From assembly GCF_022811525.1 (NCBI RefSeq), contig NZ_CP063982.1:2170001-2234000 (forward strand): a stretch of DNA of 64,000 nucleotides. The letters are read 5' to 3'. Below, one piece after another: positions 1 to 8,470 of this stretch. A program made the position numbers and the translations under genes. Source of the DNA: Orrella daihaiensis (lineage in GTDB: Bacteria > Pseudomonadota > Gammaproteobacteria > Burkholderiales > Burkholderiaceae_B). The notes under the pieces were generated by a model. It worked only from the letters and a program-made list of their open reading frames with translations. It ran no database searches and was not told the DNA's origin. Position 1 is the stretch's first letter; every line of letters starts with the position of its first letter.

Positions 1-2607
1 TTCAGCACGAATTTCAAGTGCTTCTTGCAGCCCATTTTGAGGGGTTGCCGCATCTAGCGTTGCCAACTCATGCACCAGTGAATCGGCTTCTTGTGCTGCA
101 CGTGTTTGCTGATCAGTCGCCAACTGCAGGTTACGCTCAAGCTCAGCAATGCGAGCTCGGGTACCACGCTCGGCAAATACGCCCTCTTGCTCAGCACGCT
201 CACGATCACGGACACGATCGCGTACCGCCTGCGCTTGGCTGGCAATCGTCTCACCCTGCATTTCAAGCTCGGCGTATACGCTTTGTTGTTCTGCCAACTG
301 TTCATCGAGTTCACCAAACCGAGCCTCGGAGGTCTCGCTCTCAGCGCTTAGTGTCTCGATCTGTGCGTCCAAGTCGCCAAGGTCCTCATCAAGGCGTGCC
401 GAGCGCTCTTGACGTTGCTCTGTTTCTTGCTGCAAACGCGCCACGGACAGCTGTAAATCATGGGCGCGCTGCGTCAATTCAGATACTCGCTGACGCGCTG
501 GGACCACTGCTTCGGATGCCTGTTGCCAGGCAACTTCAGAGCGGGTTGCTGCTGTTCGGGCTTGATCAGCCAGCATCTGCTGTGCTTTGATCTCACGTTG
601 CAGATTCTCAATTTCCTGCTGGCGTGCCAGCATGCCAGCCTGCTCGGAATCGGGCGCATAAAAGCGTACGCTAGACGTATCGACCAAGTGGCCTTCACGA
701 ACAACCCACATACCACCAGACGGCAATTGATCTCGCCTGGCAATGGCATCCGAGACGCTATCGGCCACATACACATGACCTAGCCACTGGCTCAAAAGCG
801 TACGCAATGCAGGATCGCTGGTTTGCACCAGAGACAATAGCGGTTTCAGACTTGAGGCATCTGAGCCAGACGCTGCGGGCACCGGCATTTGGTAGAACGC
901 CAGACGCGCCGGCGGTGCATCGTTGGCAAAGGCCTGAGTCCAGCTAAGGTTGCTGACTTCGACGCCCACCATGCGCTCATTGAGCACAGCCTCAAGCGCA
1001 GCCTCCCAGCCTGGCTGTATTTGCAACTTTTGCCAAAGACGCGGCAGCTGTGCAAGCTCATGGCTGGCAAGCCAAGGCTCCAGCGTGCCAGACTTTTGCA
1101 CGTCTTCTTGCAATGCCACCAGCGCTGCAAGCCTGGCTTCAAGATTGGATAGTTGGGTGGACTCTTTTTGCAATTGCTCGCGCGCCTGGGCACGCGCCTG
1201 GTCTGCTTCGGGTAGCGCTGCTTCTAAGTCCGTTAATGCTGCATGCGCTTGTTCGAGCTGCTGGTCTGCTGCCTGCTTGTCGCCTTTTAGACGCACTAGC
1301 GCTTCTTCATCGGGCACAGCAGCGTCTCGACGCTCTTGCTGCAAACGCTCGCGCCGTTGAGCCAAAACCTGCAATTGCCGTTCGGCATCACCTCGGCGTT
1401 GCGCCACCAATGCCAGTTCTTGTTCAATCTTTGCCAAGGCACTGCGCATCTGCTCACGCTGAGCAGCCGCCTCTCGGACACGCTGCTCTATATCTGGCAA
1501 CTCAGCCTGTGCCGCCTGAGCGGCAAGCTGCGCCTCTTCCAGTTGAGCTGCTTGGGTCTCAAGTGCCTGACGTTCAATATCTAGCTGGGCCGTGCAATGC
1601 TCGATTTGAGCAGCCCACTCTTCAGTTTGAGTCGTCAATTGCGACTGACGCGACTGAATGCGGTTTCGAGCATCAACGATGTGGCGAATCTCAGCCTCTA
1701 GGCTACTGACCTTGGCATTAGCCTCATAGAGCTTGCCTTGGGCTTGATGCACAGCATCGCTAGCAGCGTAGTGCGCCTGCCGACGTGTTTCGAGATCCGA
1801 TTCGGCTTGACGCAAACGCGCGATAGCCTCTTCAAGCGCTTGTTCGGCCTGTTCAGTCTTTTGTGCGAGACGGGCTTTTTCTTCGTGCGCCGCTTGCTCA
1901 CGTAAAAACCACAAGGCGTGCTGTTTTAACTGACCTTCTTCCTGCAACTCTCGATACTGGCCAGCTACCACGGCTTGCTGCTCAAGCTTCTCTAACTGGC
2001 TATTCAATTCACGCAAAATGTCTTCAACCCGGGTCAGGTTCTCGCGCGTATCGTGCAAACGGTTTTCTGTCTCTCTGCGACGCTCTTTGTAACGGGATAC
2101 ACCAGCAGCCTCTTCGAGGTAGACACGTAACTCCTCGGGACGTGCTTCGATCAAACGGCTGATCATGCCTTGGCCAATAATGGCGTAACCCCGAGAGCCC
2201 AAACCAGTGCCCAGAAAAATATCGTGTACGTCACGCCTGCGCACCTGCTGGTTATTGACGAAATAACTGCTGGTGCCATCACGGGTCAGTACCCGACGCA
2301 CTGAAATCTCACTGAACACGCTCCACTGGCCCGCGGCGCGCCCGGCACTATTGTCAAACACCAGCTCAACAGAGGCTCTGCCAGCTGGCTTGCGGTCACC
2401 CGAACCGCTAAAGATGACGTCTTGCATGGACTCACCACGCAATTCAGTTGCACGCGTCTCACCCAGCACCCAGCGAACAGCGTCGATGATGTTGGACTTA
2501 CCACAGCCGTTGGGGCCAACCACGCCAACTAGTTGGCTAGGCGTGGGAATCACGGTTGGATCAACAAAGGACTTAAAGCCAGCGAGTTTTATTTGAGTCA
2601 GGCGCAC
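1..2607 (-). CDS. smc: Chromosome segregation ATPase SMC (N-terminal 869 codons; C-terminus lies beyond the left edge)
   Basis: SMC forms a homodimeric ring with ScpA/ScpB that compacts and segregates the chromosome. The N-terminal ATPase half-domain is clear: the protein opens MRLTQIKLAGFKSF and carries the Walker A stretch VGPNGCGKSN at about residues 30-39. A long, very Gln/Glu/Ala-rich coiled coil (about 170-500) follows. A hinge-like globular region comes next (about 510-660), and then the returning coiled coil, which is cut by the window edge. The signature motif and Walker B would lie outside. I chose the GTG at 2607 because the conserved SMC N-terminus begins exactly there and no ATG lies in frame just upstream. 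It is divergent from lplT, with 92 bp between. The family is about 1170 residues long, so about a quarter is missing only because of the window. Confidence 0.96.
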   Translation of the reverse strand, partial: MRLTQIKLAGFKSFVDPTVIPTPSQLVGVVGPNGCGKSNIIDAVRWVLGETRATELRGESMQDVIFSGSGDRKPAGRASVELVFDNSAGRAAGQWSVFSEISVRRVLTRDGTSSYFVNNQQVRRRDVHDIFLGTGLGSRGYAIIGQGMISRLIEARPEELRVYLEEAAGVSRYKERRRETENRLHDTRENLTRVEDILRELNSQLEKLEQQAVVAGQYRELQEEGQLKQHALWFLREQAAHEEKARLAQKTEQAEQALEEAIARLRQAESDLETRRQAHYAASDAVHQAQGKLYEANAKVSSLEAEIRHIVDARNRIQSRQSQLTTQTEEWAAQIEHCTAQLDIERQALETQAAQLEEAQLAAQAAQAELPDIEQRVREAAAQREQMRSALAKIEQELALVAQRRGDAERQLQVLAQRRERLQQERRDAAVPDEEALVRLKGDKQAADQQLEQAHAALTDLEAALPEADQARAQAREQLQKESTQLSNLEARLAALVALQEDVQKSGTLEPWLASHELAQLPRLWQKLQIQPGWEAALEAVLNERMVGVEVSNLSWTQAFANDAPPARLAFYQMPVPAASGSDASSLKPLLSLVQTSDPALRTLLSQWLGHVYVADSVSDAIARRDQLPSGGMWVVREGHLVDTSSVRFYAPDSEQAGMLARQQEIENLQREIKAQQMLADQARTAATRSEVAWQQASEAVVPARQRVSELTQRAHDLQLSVARLQQETEQRQERSARLDEDLGDLDAQIETLSAESETSEARFGELDEQLAEQQSVYAELEMQGETIASQAQAVRDRVRDRERAEQEGVFAERGTRARIAELERNLQLATDQQTRAAQEADSLVHELATLDAATPQNGLQEALEIRAE

Positions 2608-2699
2608 AGTGTCTTCTAGGGAAGATTTGGTTATGCCGGAATAATAACGCACGCTGTCACGGGCATGAGGCTATACTCGCCTGCGGGTATCCACGGAGC

Positions 2700-4007
2700 A
2701 TGCGGGTGAATAGAGGTTTTTATCTGGTGATGGCAGCACAAGCCTTGTCTTCACTGGCTGATAACGCCTTATTTATTGCGGCGATCGCACTGTTGCAGCA
2801 GCTTGACAGCCCTGACTGGATGGCGCCCATGATGAAGTGGTGGTTTGCTGCCACTTACGTACTCTTAGCTGCATTTGTTGGCGCTTTTGCTGACTCTTTC
2901 CCCAAGGGCCGTGTGATGTTCGCCACCAATGCCCTAAAAATTACCGGGTGTCTGCTGATGTTCTGGTATTGGGCGTTTGGCCTTTCAGACTCAAGCTCGG
3001 CTTATCTGGTGATTGGCGCCTTTGCGCTGGTGGGCGTTGGTGCAGCAGCCTATTCGCCAGCCAAGTACGGCATCGTGACGGAAATGCTTCCTCCCCTCGA
3101 TCTGGTTAAAGGCAACAGCTGGATTGAAGGTCTGACCGTCTTGTCAATCATTCTGGGTACTGTACTAGGTGGTGTTCTGATATCACCGACCGTCTCGGGC
3201 TGGTTGCTCAGCCATCCGGCAATCGCCAGTTTTGTGAAAACGCCTGCTGAGGCTGCCATACTTTGCATCAGTTTTGTGTATGCAGCAGCAGCTATCTGTA
3301 ACTTATTGATCCCAAGAACAAATATCGAATATCCTCCGCAGCACAAGAACCCAGCAAAGCTTCTGAAGTCGTTTGCCGGTTACGTGAAGATTCTTTGGCA
3401 CGACAAGCTCGGACAAATCTCACTTGCGGTGACTACCCTTTTTTGGGGTGCGGGTGCGACTTTGCAGCTGATCGTGATTGAATGGGGCCGCAGCCATTTG
3501 GGCTACCGTCTCGACCAAGCCTCGATCCTGATGGGTGTAACGGCGTTTGGCACCATATTTGGAGCGGTGTACGCCAGTCGGGTACCACTGCCCAAAGCGC
3601 TAGGCGTCTTACCCATGGGTATCGTGATGGGATTGGTCGTTCTCTTTATGCCGCTAGTGACCGAGAAATGGGAGGTCTATAGCTTGCTGCTTGTCATAGG
3701 CGGCCTGTCTGGGTACTTTGTCGTGCCCATGAACGCGTTGCTTCAGCACCGCGGCCATTTGCTGCTATCAGCGGGTCATTCGATCGCTGTGCAAAACTTC
3801 AATGAACAATTGAACATCTTGCTCATGCTCGGCATTTATGCACTGATGTTAAGGCTTGAACTGCCAATTAACGTCATTATTGTGATCTTTGGCGTGATCG
3901 TGGCGGTGCTCATGGCTGTGATCATGCGCTGGAGTCGGTCTAACCTCAAGCAAAATCCTGAGCTCCTTGGCGAGATCGGTCGCCACGGTCATGGAACCGC
4001 GCTTTAA
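2700..4007 (+). CDS. lplT: Lysophospholipid transporter LplT (MFS)
   Basis: A 435-residue integral membrane protein of the major facilitator superfamily with about 12 hydrophobic segments. It flips lysophospholipids across the inner membrane for re-acylation. The N-terminus (GFYLVMAAQALSSLADNALF) and the segment VGVGAAAYSPAKYGIVTEMLP are typical of LplT, and the length agrees with the family. Many enterobacteria have the acyltransferase gene aas next to it. Here the neighbour is smc, divergently transcribed, and no aas is visible, so the re-acylating partner must lie elsewhere. The ATG at 2700 is the first in frame and fits the start of the first membrane helix. It ends in a basic, His-rich cytoplasmic tail. 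Confidence 0.9.
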   Translation: MRVNRGFYLVMAAQALSSLADNALFIAAIALLQQLDSPDWMAPMMKWWFAATYVLLAAFVGAFADSFPKGRVMFATNALKITGCLLMFWYWAFGLSDSSSAYLVIGAFALVGVGAAAYSPAKYGIVTEMLPPLDLVKGNSWIEGLTVLSIILGTVLGGVLISPTVSGWLLSHPAIASFVKTPAEAAILCISFVYAAAAICNLLIPRTNIEYPPQHKNPAKLLKSFAGYVKILWHDKLGQISLAVTTLFWGAGATLQLIVIEWGRSHLGYRLDQASILMGVTAFGTIFGAVYASRVPLPKALGVLPMGIVMGLVVLFMPLVTEKWEVYSLLLVIGGLSGYFVVPMNALLQHRGHLLLSAGHSIAVQNFNEQLNILLMLGIYALMLRLELPINVIIVIFGVIVAVLMAVIMRWSRSNLKQNPELLGEIGRHGHGTAL

Positions 4008-4040
4008 CACTGACACCTGCTTCTCTTAATACGCATGACG

Positions 4041-4076
4041 AAGGGCAAACCCTTATAGGGGAATTTGGGTGCCCTT
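4041..4076 (+). terminator. Possible stem-loop terminator after lplT
   Basis: AAGGGCAAACCC near 4041 can pair, with a small bulge, with GGGTGCCCTT ending at 4076. It lies 34 bp after the lplT stop and before the next gene. There is no convincing T-tract, so this is only a candidate. Confidence 0.35.
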
Positions 4077-4182
4077 CAAATTCCCACCTATACTTTGGTT
4101 ACGGCAAAGCTAGCCATGTACTCACAAGGTGCATGACAAATTGGCTTTGAGATTTATTTCCGAAACACATAGGAGAAGCACG

Positions 4183-5163
4183 ATGAAACTACTGGCAACT
4201 GCAAGCGCATTGGCCATCGGCGCTGTGGTCGGCATGACCGCCGCTCCCGAGGCACAAGCCCAACAGCCCACCTTCATCACCATCGGTACCGGTGGCGTAA
4301 CGGGCGTGTACTACCCCACTGGCGGCGCAATTTGTCGCATGATGGCCAGAACCCGCGCTGAACATGGCATCCGCTGCGGTGCAGAATCCACCGGCGGATC
4401 AGTCTTTAACGTCAATGCCGTTCGCAATGGTGAACTCGAGTTTGGTGTTGCACAGTCTGACGTTCAATTCAACGCATACAACGGTGCTGACAAATTCAAA
4501 GAACAGGGTGCCAACCCCAAGTTGCGCTCGGTGTTTTCTATCCACCCCGAGCCTTTCACTGTCGTGGCACGCAAAGACGCCAACATCAAGACCTTTGAGG
4601 ACTTAAAGGGCAAACGTGTGAACGTTGGCAACCCAGGTTCAGGCCAGCGCGCCACCATGGAAGTGCTGATGAATCAGATGGGCTGGACCATGAATGATTT
4701 CGCACTCGTATCAGAGCTGCAAGCCAACGAACAGTCTCAAGCACTGTGTGACAACAACATCGATGCCATGGTCTACACCGTTGGACATCCGAACGGTTCG
4801 ATCAAGGAAGCCACCACGGCGTGTGACTCTGTGATTGTCACTGTCGACAATGGTGCAGTCGATGCACTCGTCGCTGGTAAGCCGTTCTACCGCAAGGCTG
4901 TCATTCCAGGTGGCATGTACCGTGGCACTGACGCTGACACCAACACCTTCGGTGTGGGTGCCACACTGGTGACCAGCGCCGACGTGCCTGACGAGGTCGT
5001 GTACGCATTGACTAAGTCAGTGTTCGAGAACATTGACCAGTTCCGTTCTCTGCACCCGGCATTTGCCAATCTCGATCCCAAGCAAATGGCCAAAGATGGT
5101 CTGTCAGCGCCGCTGCATCCAGGCGCTGAGAAGTACTACCGTGAGGCTGGCCTTTTGAACTAA
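4183..5163 (+). CDS. TAXI-family TRAP transporter substrate-binding protein
   Basis: A 326-residue periplasmic binding protein of the TAXI type, which captures a small organic solute for the TRAP permease encoded downstream. It has a signal peptide (MKLLATASALAIGAVVG, probable cleavage after AQA near residue 26). The family's hallmark follows: TIGTGGVTGVYYPTGGAICR at about residues 32-51. The start at 4183 is preferred over an in-frame ATG at 4129 because AGGAG sits 8 bp upstream (4171) and the signal peptide begins there. The permease gene starts 225 bp further on, after a strong hairpin, so the binding protein may be made in excess. The substrate cannot be read from sequence. Some TAXI proteins handle glutamate or dicarboxylates, and the aminotransferase downstream would suit an amino-acid-like substrate (inference). 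Confidence 0.92.
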   Translation: MKLLATASALAIGAVVGMTAAPEAQAQQPTFITIGTGGVTGVYYPTGGAICRMMARTRAEHGIRCGAESTGGSVFNVNAVRNGELEFGVAQSDVQFNAYNGADKFKEQGANPKLRSVFSIHPEPFTVVARKDANIKTFEDLKGKRVNVGNPGSGQRATMEVLMNQMGWTMNDFALVSELQANEQSQALCDNNIDAMVYTVGHPNGSIKEATTACDSVIVTVDNGAVDALVAGKPFYRKAVIPGGMYRGTDADTNTFGVGATLVTSADVPDEVVYALTKSVFENIDQFRSLHPAFANLDPKQMAKDGLSAPLHPGAEKYYREAGLLN

Positions 5164-5179
5164 GGTCAGCATCATGGAT

Positions 5180-5212
5180 CGGTGACCCCATGCGTGAAGC
5201 ATCGGGTCACCG
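5180..5212 (+). terminator. Hairpin between TAXI binding protein and permease genes
   Basis: A 9-bp inverted repeat, CGGTGACCC (5180-5188) and CGGTCACCC read on the opposite strand (GGGTCACCG, 5204-5212), with a partly paired interior. It lies 16 bp after the binding-protein stop. There is no long T-run (TCCTGTTGGTTT follows), so it is more likely an attenuator or 3'-end stabilising hairpin than a full terminator. Confidence 0.55.
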
Positions 5213-5324
5213 TCCTGTTGGTTTAGTTGCATCAGAACACCAACGAAGCCCAGCCTGTCTGCCGGCTGGCTGGCCAACTCGCTAGCGACATGCTAACGAA
5301 GAATGACTGATAAGAATGACTGAT

Positions 5325-5342
5325 TTGTCAGCGATCTGTCAG
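5325..5342 (+). promoter_or_regulatory. Pho-box-like direct repeat before the TAXI permease (weak)
   Basis: TTGTCAG-CGAT-CTGTCAG has the 7-4-7 layout of a PhoB site and matches the consensus CTGTCATAAATCTGTCAT at about 14 of 18 positions. TATGAT at 5350-5355 could be a -10 box. Just upstream, GAATGACTGAT occurs twice, 13 bp apart (5301 and 5314). No phosphorus link to the transporter is known, so another regulator could use these repeats. Confidence 0.3.
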
Positions 5343-5388
5343 CAAGTAGTATGATTCGCGGTCTTGTTCAATCCCACAACTGCCCGCC

Positions 5389-8022
5389 ATGACGACCCCA
5401 GCACAATCCAACAGCCGCCAATTCAGTGACGAAGAGTTGCAAGAGCTTGTTGCTAGCACGGACAGTGGCGCGCGCACCCCGCAAAACCGCGCTATCGCCA
5501 TCCTGATTGCGGCAATCGCATTCACCTGGTCACTGTTTCAGCTCTGGATTGCGCAACCTCAACTATGGTTTGCAGAGCACTTACCAGTGCTCAACGCCGC
5601 CCAGACGCGCCCGGTACACTTGGGATTCGCGATGCTGCTGGCGTTTCTGGCCTACCCTGCTCTTAAGTCTTCACCTCGCAACCGAATTCCGATCACCGAT
5701 TGGCTTCTGGCGATTGTCGGTTCCGGTACAGCTTTCTACGTATTCTTTTTCTATCGCGAGTTGGTGGAAACGGCCCGCGCAGGTTTGCCACAGCCAGATC
5801 AAATCATCATCGGAGCGATCGGCATCGTGCTTTTACTCGAAGCTTCGCGTCGCGCACTAGGGCCCGCGCTAACCGTGGTGGCTGGCATATTTCTGCTTTA
5901 CGCCTACATGGGTACTGGGTGGTTAATTCCAGACATCATCGCCCATAGCGGTATATCGTTTAACGCGATTGTGAATGCACAATGGCTAGACACCGGCGGT
6001 GTGTTTGGGATCCCGCTCGGCGTATCAACCACGTTCGTGTTTCTATTTGTGTTGTTTGGGTCGCTATTAGATAAAGCCGGAGCTGGTAACTACTTCATTC
6101 AACTAGCGTTCGCGGGCTTGGGCAGTCTACGCGGAGGACCCGCCAAAGCCGCCGTGGTGGGCTCTGGTATGACCGGATTGATTTCGGGCTCATCGATTGC
6201 CAATGTAGTCACCACCGGTACGTTCACGATACCGCTCATGCGCAAAGTAGGCTTTAGCGCTGAGAAAGCCGGTGCAGTCGAAGTGGCCAGCTCCGTGAAT
6301 GGGCAAATCATGCCACCAGTCATGGGGGCTGCCGCCTTTCTGATGGTGGAGTTTGTCGGTATTTCTTACGTAGAGGTGATCAAGCACGCCTTTATTCCTG
6401 CCATCATTTCCTACATCGCGCTGGTTTATATCGTGCACCTTGAGGCACTCAAACAAGACATGCCAGCACTTGGCCCAGCAAAAAACCTGGCCAGCATGTT
6501 TTTAAAAACACTGGTCGGTTTTGTAGTGACAGGTGTGGTTTTTAGCGGTGTGATTTATGGCGTGCGCGGGCTGCAATCTGTAGCACCATCCGTGGCAGAT
6601 CCTATTGTGCTCTTGATGGTCGCGGCCATTTATCTCGCCACTCTAAAAGTAGCTGCTAGCCGCGATGATCTATCAGCTGACCAGACACTGACTGACGAAA
6701 CCAAACTGCCGACCATGGGGCAAGTGTTCCCGACCGGCTTGCACTTCTTATTGCCAATCGTGGTTCTGGTCTGGTTTCTGATGGTGGAGATGCAATCGCC
6801 GGCCAAGTCGGCATTTTATGCCGTCGCGACCATGCTCTTTATCATCATCACGCAAAAGCCGATCAAAGCGTGGTTTCGCAAGCAGCAAATTGGCCAAGCA
6901 TTCAAGTACGGGTTTGATGACCTAGTCCAAGGCATGATTGCTGGTGCGCGCAACATGATCGGTATCGGTGTGGCAACCGCTGCAGCCGGTATCATCGTAG
7001 CGACCGTCACTCGCACACCCATTGGTACTGAGCTCGCAGACCTGGTAGACACACTCGCTGCCGGTCACCTCATGTTGATGTTGCTGCTAATTGGGGTGTT
7101 CTCACTGATTCTTGGCATGGGCCTACCAACGACAGCCAACTACATCGTGGTTTCATCACTCATGGCGTCTGTGGTGGTGACGCTCGGCGCACAAGAAGGC
7201 CTGATCGTTCCCCTGATTGCAGCTCACTTGTTCGTTTTTTATTTCGGGATTATGGCCGATGTGACGCCACCCGTCGGATTGGCGAGTTTCGCGGCGGCGG
7301 CCGTCTCCGGCGGTGACCCGATACGTACTGGTTTCACTGCTTTTTTCTATTCATTACGTACCGTTGCGTTGCCATTTTTATTTATCTATGAGCCCACATT
7401 GATTCTGTATGGGGTCGACTTGGGCACCTGGGCTGGCATTGGTCAGGCGGTTTGGATATTCTGTATCGCGACGATCGCCATGTTGCTCTTTGCTGCTGCC
7501 ACACAGGGTTACTTTCTGGCACCCTCACGACTCTGGGAAAGCGCGGCTCTTTTGCTGGTTGCATTTACGCTTTTCGTGCCACGCTTTTGGTTAGATCAAG
7601 TGCAGGATCCATTCGAACAAAAACCTGCCACTGAACTCGCACAACTCGTTGACGCCATGGCGCCGGGTGAACGGCTACGCTTTGTGGTGCGCGGGCCGTC
7701 ATTCACCACCGGCGAGCCAACCGAACTGACGATCTCGCACGTCGTAACTGAAAACGACCCAGCTGCAAACCGGCTACAAGAGGCAGGGCTCATGCTGTTG
7801 CCTGACGGCGATCGTCTGCTGCTAGATGAACCCATGTTTAATACGGTCTATCAGGAGAAACTCGCCGGCTTTGACTTCTATCTTGACGACAAGGTCGAAG
7901 TTGTCAGCGTGCTATCTCCAGCCAAACGCCTACCGAAGCAGGTTTTCTATATCCCCGCCATTGCGTTATTGTTACTCATCATCGTGTTGCAACGCCGTCG
8001 CCAAACCAAGCCGGCGTTCTAA
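5389..8022 (+). CDS. TRAP transporter fused permease (DctQM fusion, TAXI type, with DUF3394-like tail)
   Basis: An 877-residue inner-membrane carrier in which the small (DctQ-like) and large (DctM-like) TRAP subunits are fused, as is usual for TAXI systems. It imports the solute using an ion gradient. The first ~190 residues hold about four to five helices. The DctM-like body follows, with the conserved stretch RGGPAKAAVVGSGMTGLISG (about 245-264) and then NGQIMPPVMGAAAF (about 305-318). A second conserved half carries LGMGLPTTANYIV (about 577-589). Residues ~740-850 form a soluble domain followed by a last helix and a basic end, matching the DUF3394 tail seen in this family. The ATG at 5389 is preceded by CCCGCC rather than a strong ribosome-binding site. 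It is followed closely by a universal stress protein gene. Confidence 0.93.
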   Translation: MTTPAQSNSRQFSDEELQELVASTDSGARTPQNRAIAILIAAIAFTWSLFQLWIAQPQLWFAEHLPVLNAAQTRPVHLGFAMLLAFLAYPALKSSPRNRIPITDWLLAIVGSGTAFYVFFFYRELVETARAGLPQPDQIIIGAIGIVLLLEASRRALGPALTVVAGIFLLYAYMGTGWLIPDIIAHSGISFNAIVNAQWLDTGGVFGIPLGVSTTFVFLFVLFGSLLDKAGAGNYFIQLAFAGLGSLRGGPAKAAVVGSGMTGLISGSSIANVVTTGTFTIPLMRKVGFSAEKAGAVEVASSVNGQIMPPVMGAAAFLMVEFVGISYVEVIKHAFIPAIISYIALVYIVHLEALKQDMPALGPAKNLASMFLKTLVGFVVTGVVFSGVIYGVRGLQSVAPSVADPIVLLMVAAIYLATLKVAASRDDLSADQTLTDETKLPTMGQVFPTGLHFLLPIVVLVWFLMVEMQSPAKSAFYAVATMLFIIITQKPIKAWFRKQQIGQAFKYGFDDLVQGMIAGARNMIGIGVATAAAGIIVATVTRTPIGTELADLVDTLAAGHLMLMLLLIGVFSLILGMGLPTTANYIVVSSLMASVVVTLGAQEGLIVPLIAAHLFVFYFGIMADVTPPVGLASFAAAAVSGGDPIRTGFTAFFYSLRTVALPFLFIYEPTLILYGVDLGTWAGIGQAVWIFCIATIAMLLFAAATQGYFLAPSRLWESAALLLVAFTLFVPRFWLDQVQDPFEQKPATELAQLVDAMAPGERLRFVVRGPSFTTGEPTELTISHVVTENDPAANRLQEAGLMLLPDGDRLLLDEPMFNTVYQEKLAGFDFYLDDKVEVVSVLSPAKRLPKQVFYIPAIALLLLIIVLQRRRQTKPAF

Positions 8023-8041
8023 ATTTCGACCCGAGGCCACC

Positions 8042-8467
8042 ATGCCTAAGAACATTCTGCTGCCAGTGGACTTGTCTGACCTCAAAACGTCAGGCAAGGC
8101 TCTGGCGGCTGCGCTTGAATTGGTGGGCCCAAAGACGACCCTGCATGTGGTGTCGGTACTGCCCAAGTTCGGTTATGCCCAGGTGGCTAGCTACTTCAGC
8201 GCCGACTTTGAAAAAAAAGCACTTAAACGCTTTGGACAAGCACTGAGTGCTTGGGTCAACACCAACGTACCTGAAGAGGTGAACGTCAAACCCCATGTGC
8301 TGCATGGCTCGGTCTATCACGAGGTACTCATGGCTGCCAAGAAATTGAAAGCAGACCTGATCGTGATTGGCGCACACCGCCCGGAGCTCAAAGATTATTT
8401 TCTCGGTCCCAATGCTGCACGCATCGTGCAACATGCCAAACAATCTGTCTACGTTGTAAGGAATTAA
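8042..8467 (+). CDS. Universal stress protein, UspA family (single domain)
   Basis: A 141-residue cytoplasmic protein with the Usp fold. The N-terminal strand KNILLPVDLSD is typical. The C-terminus has the nucleotide-binding pattern: VIGAHRPELKDYFLG, then NAARIV and a final VYVVRN strand. The start at 8042 (MPKNILLP) was chosen because the fold begins there and GAGGCC lies just upstream; 19 bp separate it from the permease stop. TAXI/TRAP operons quite often include a Usp; in Halomonas the homologous TeaD binds ATP and modulates the transporter TeaABC (established for that system). A similar role here is inference. It ends 3 bp before the aminotransferase gene, so the three are probably co-transcribed. 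Confidence 0.93.
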   Translation: MPKNILLPVDLSDLKTSGKALAAALELVGPKTTLHVVSVLPKFGYAQVASYFSADFEKKALKRFGQALSAWVNTNVPEEVNVKPHVLHGSVYHEVLMAAKKLKADLIVIGAHRPELKDYFLGPNAARIVQHAKQSVYVVRN

Positions 8468-8470
8468 GTC

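Noticed and set aside
1..2600. Several plus-strand frames of 80-220 codons opposite smc
   Set aside because: They are antisense shadows of the coiled-coil gene; their compositions are odd (Ala/Ser/Cys- or His/Pro-rich) and smc is unambiguous.
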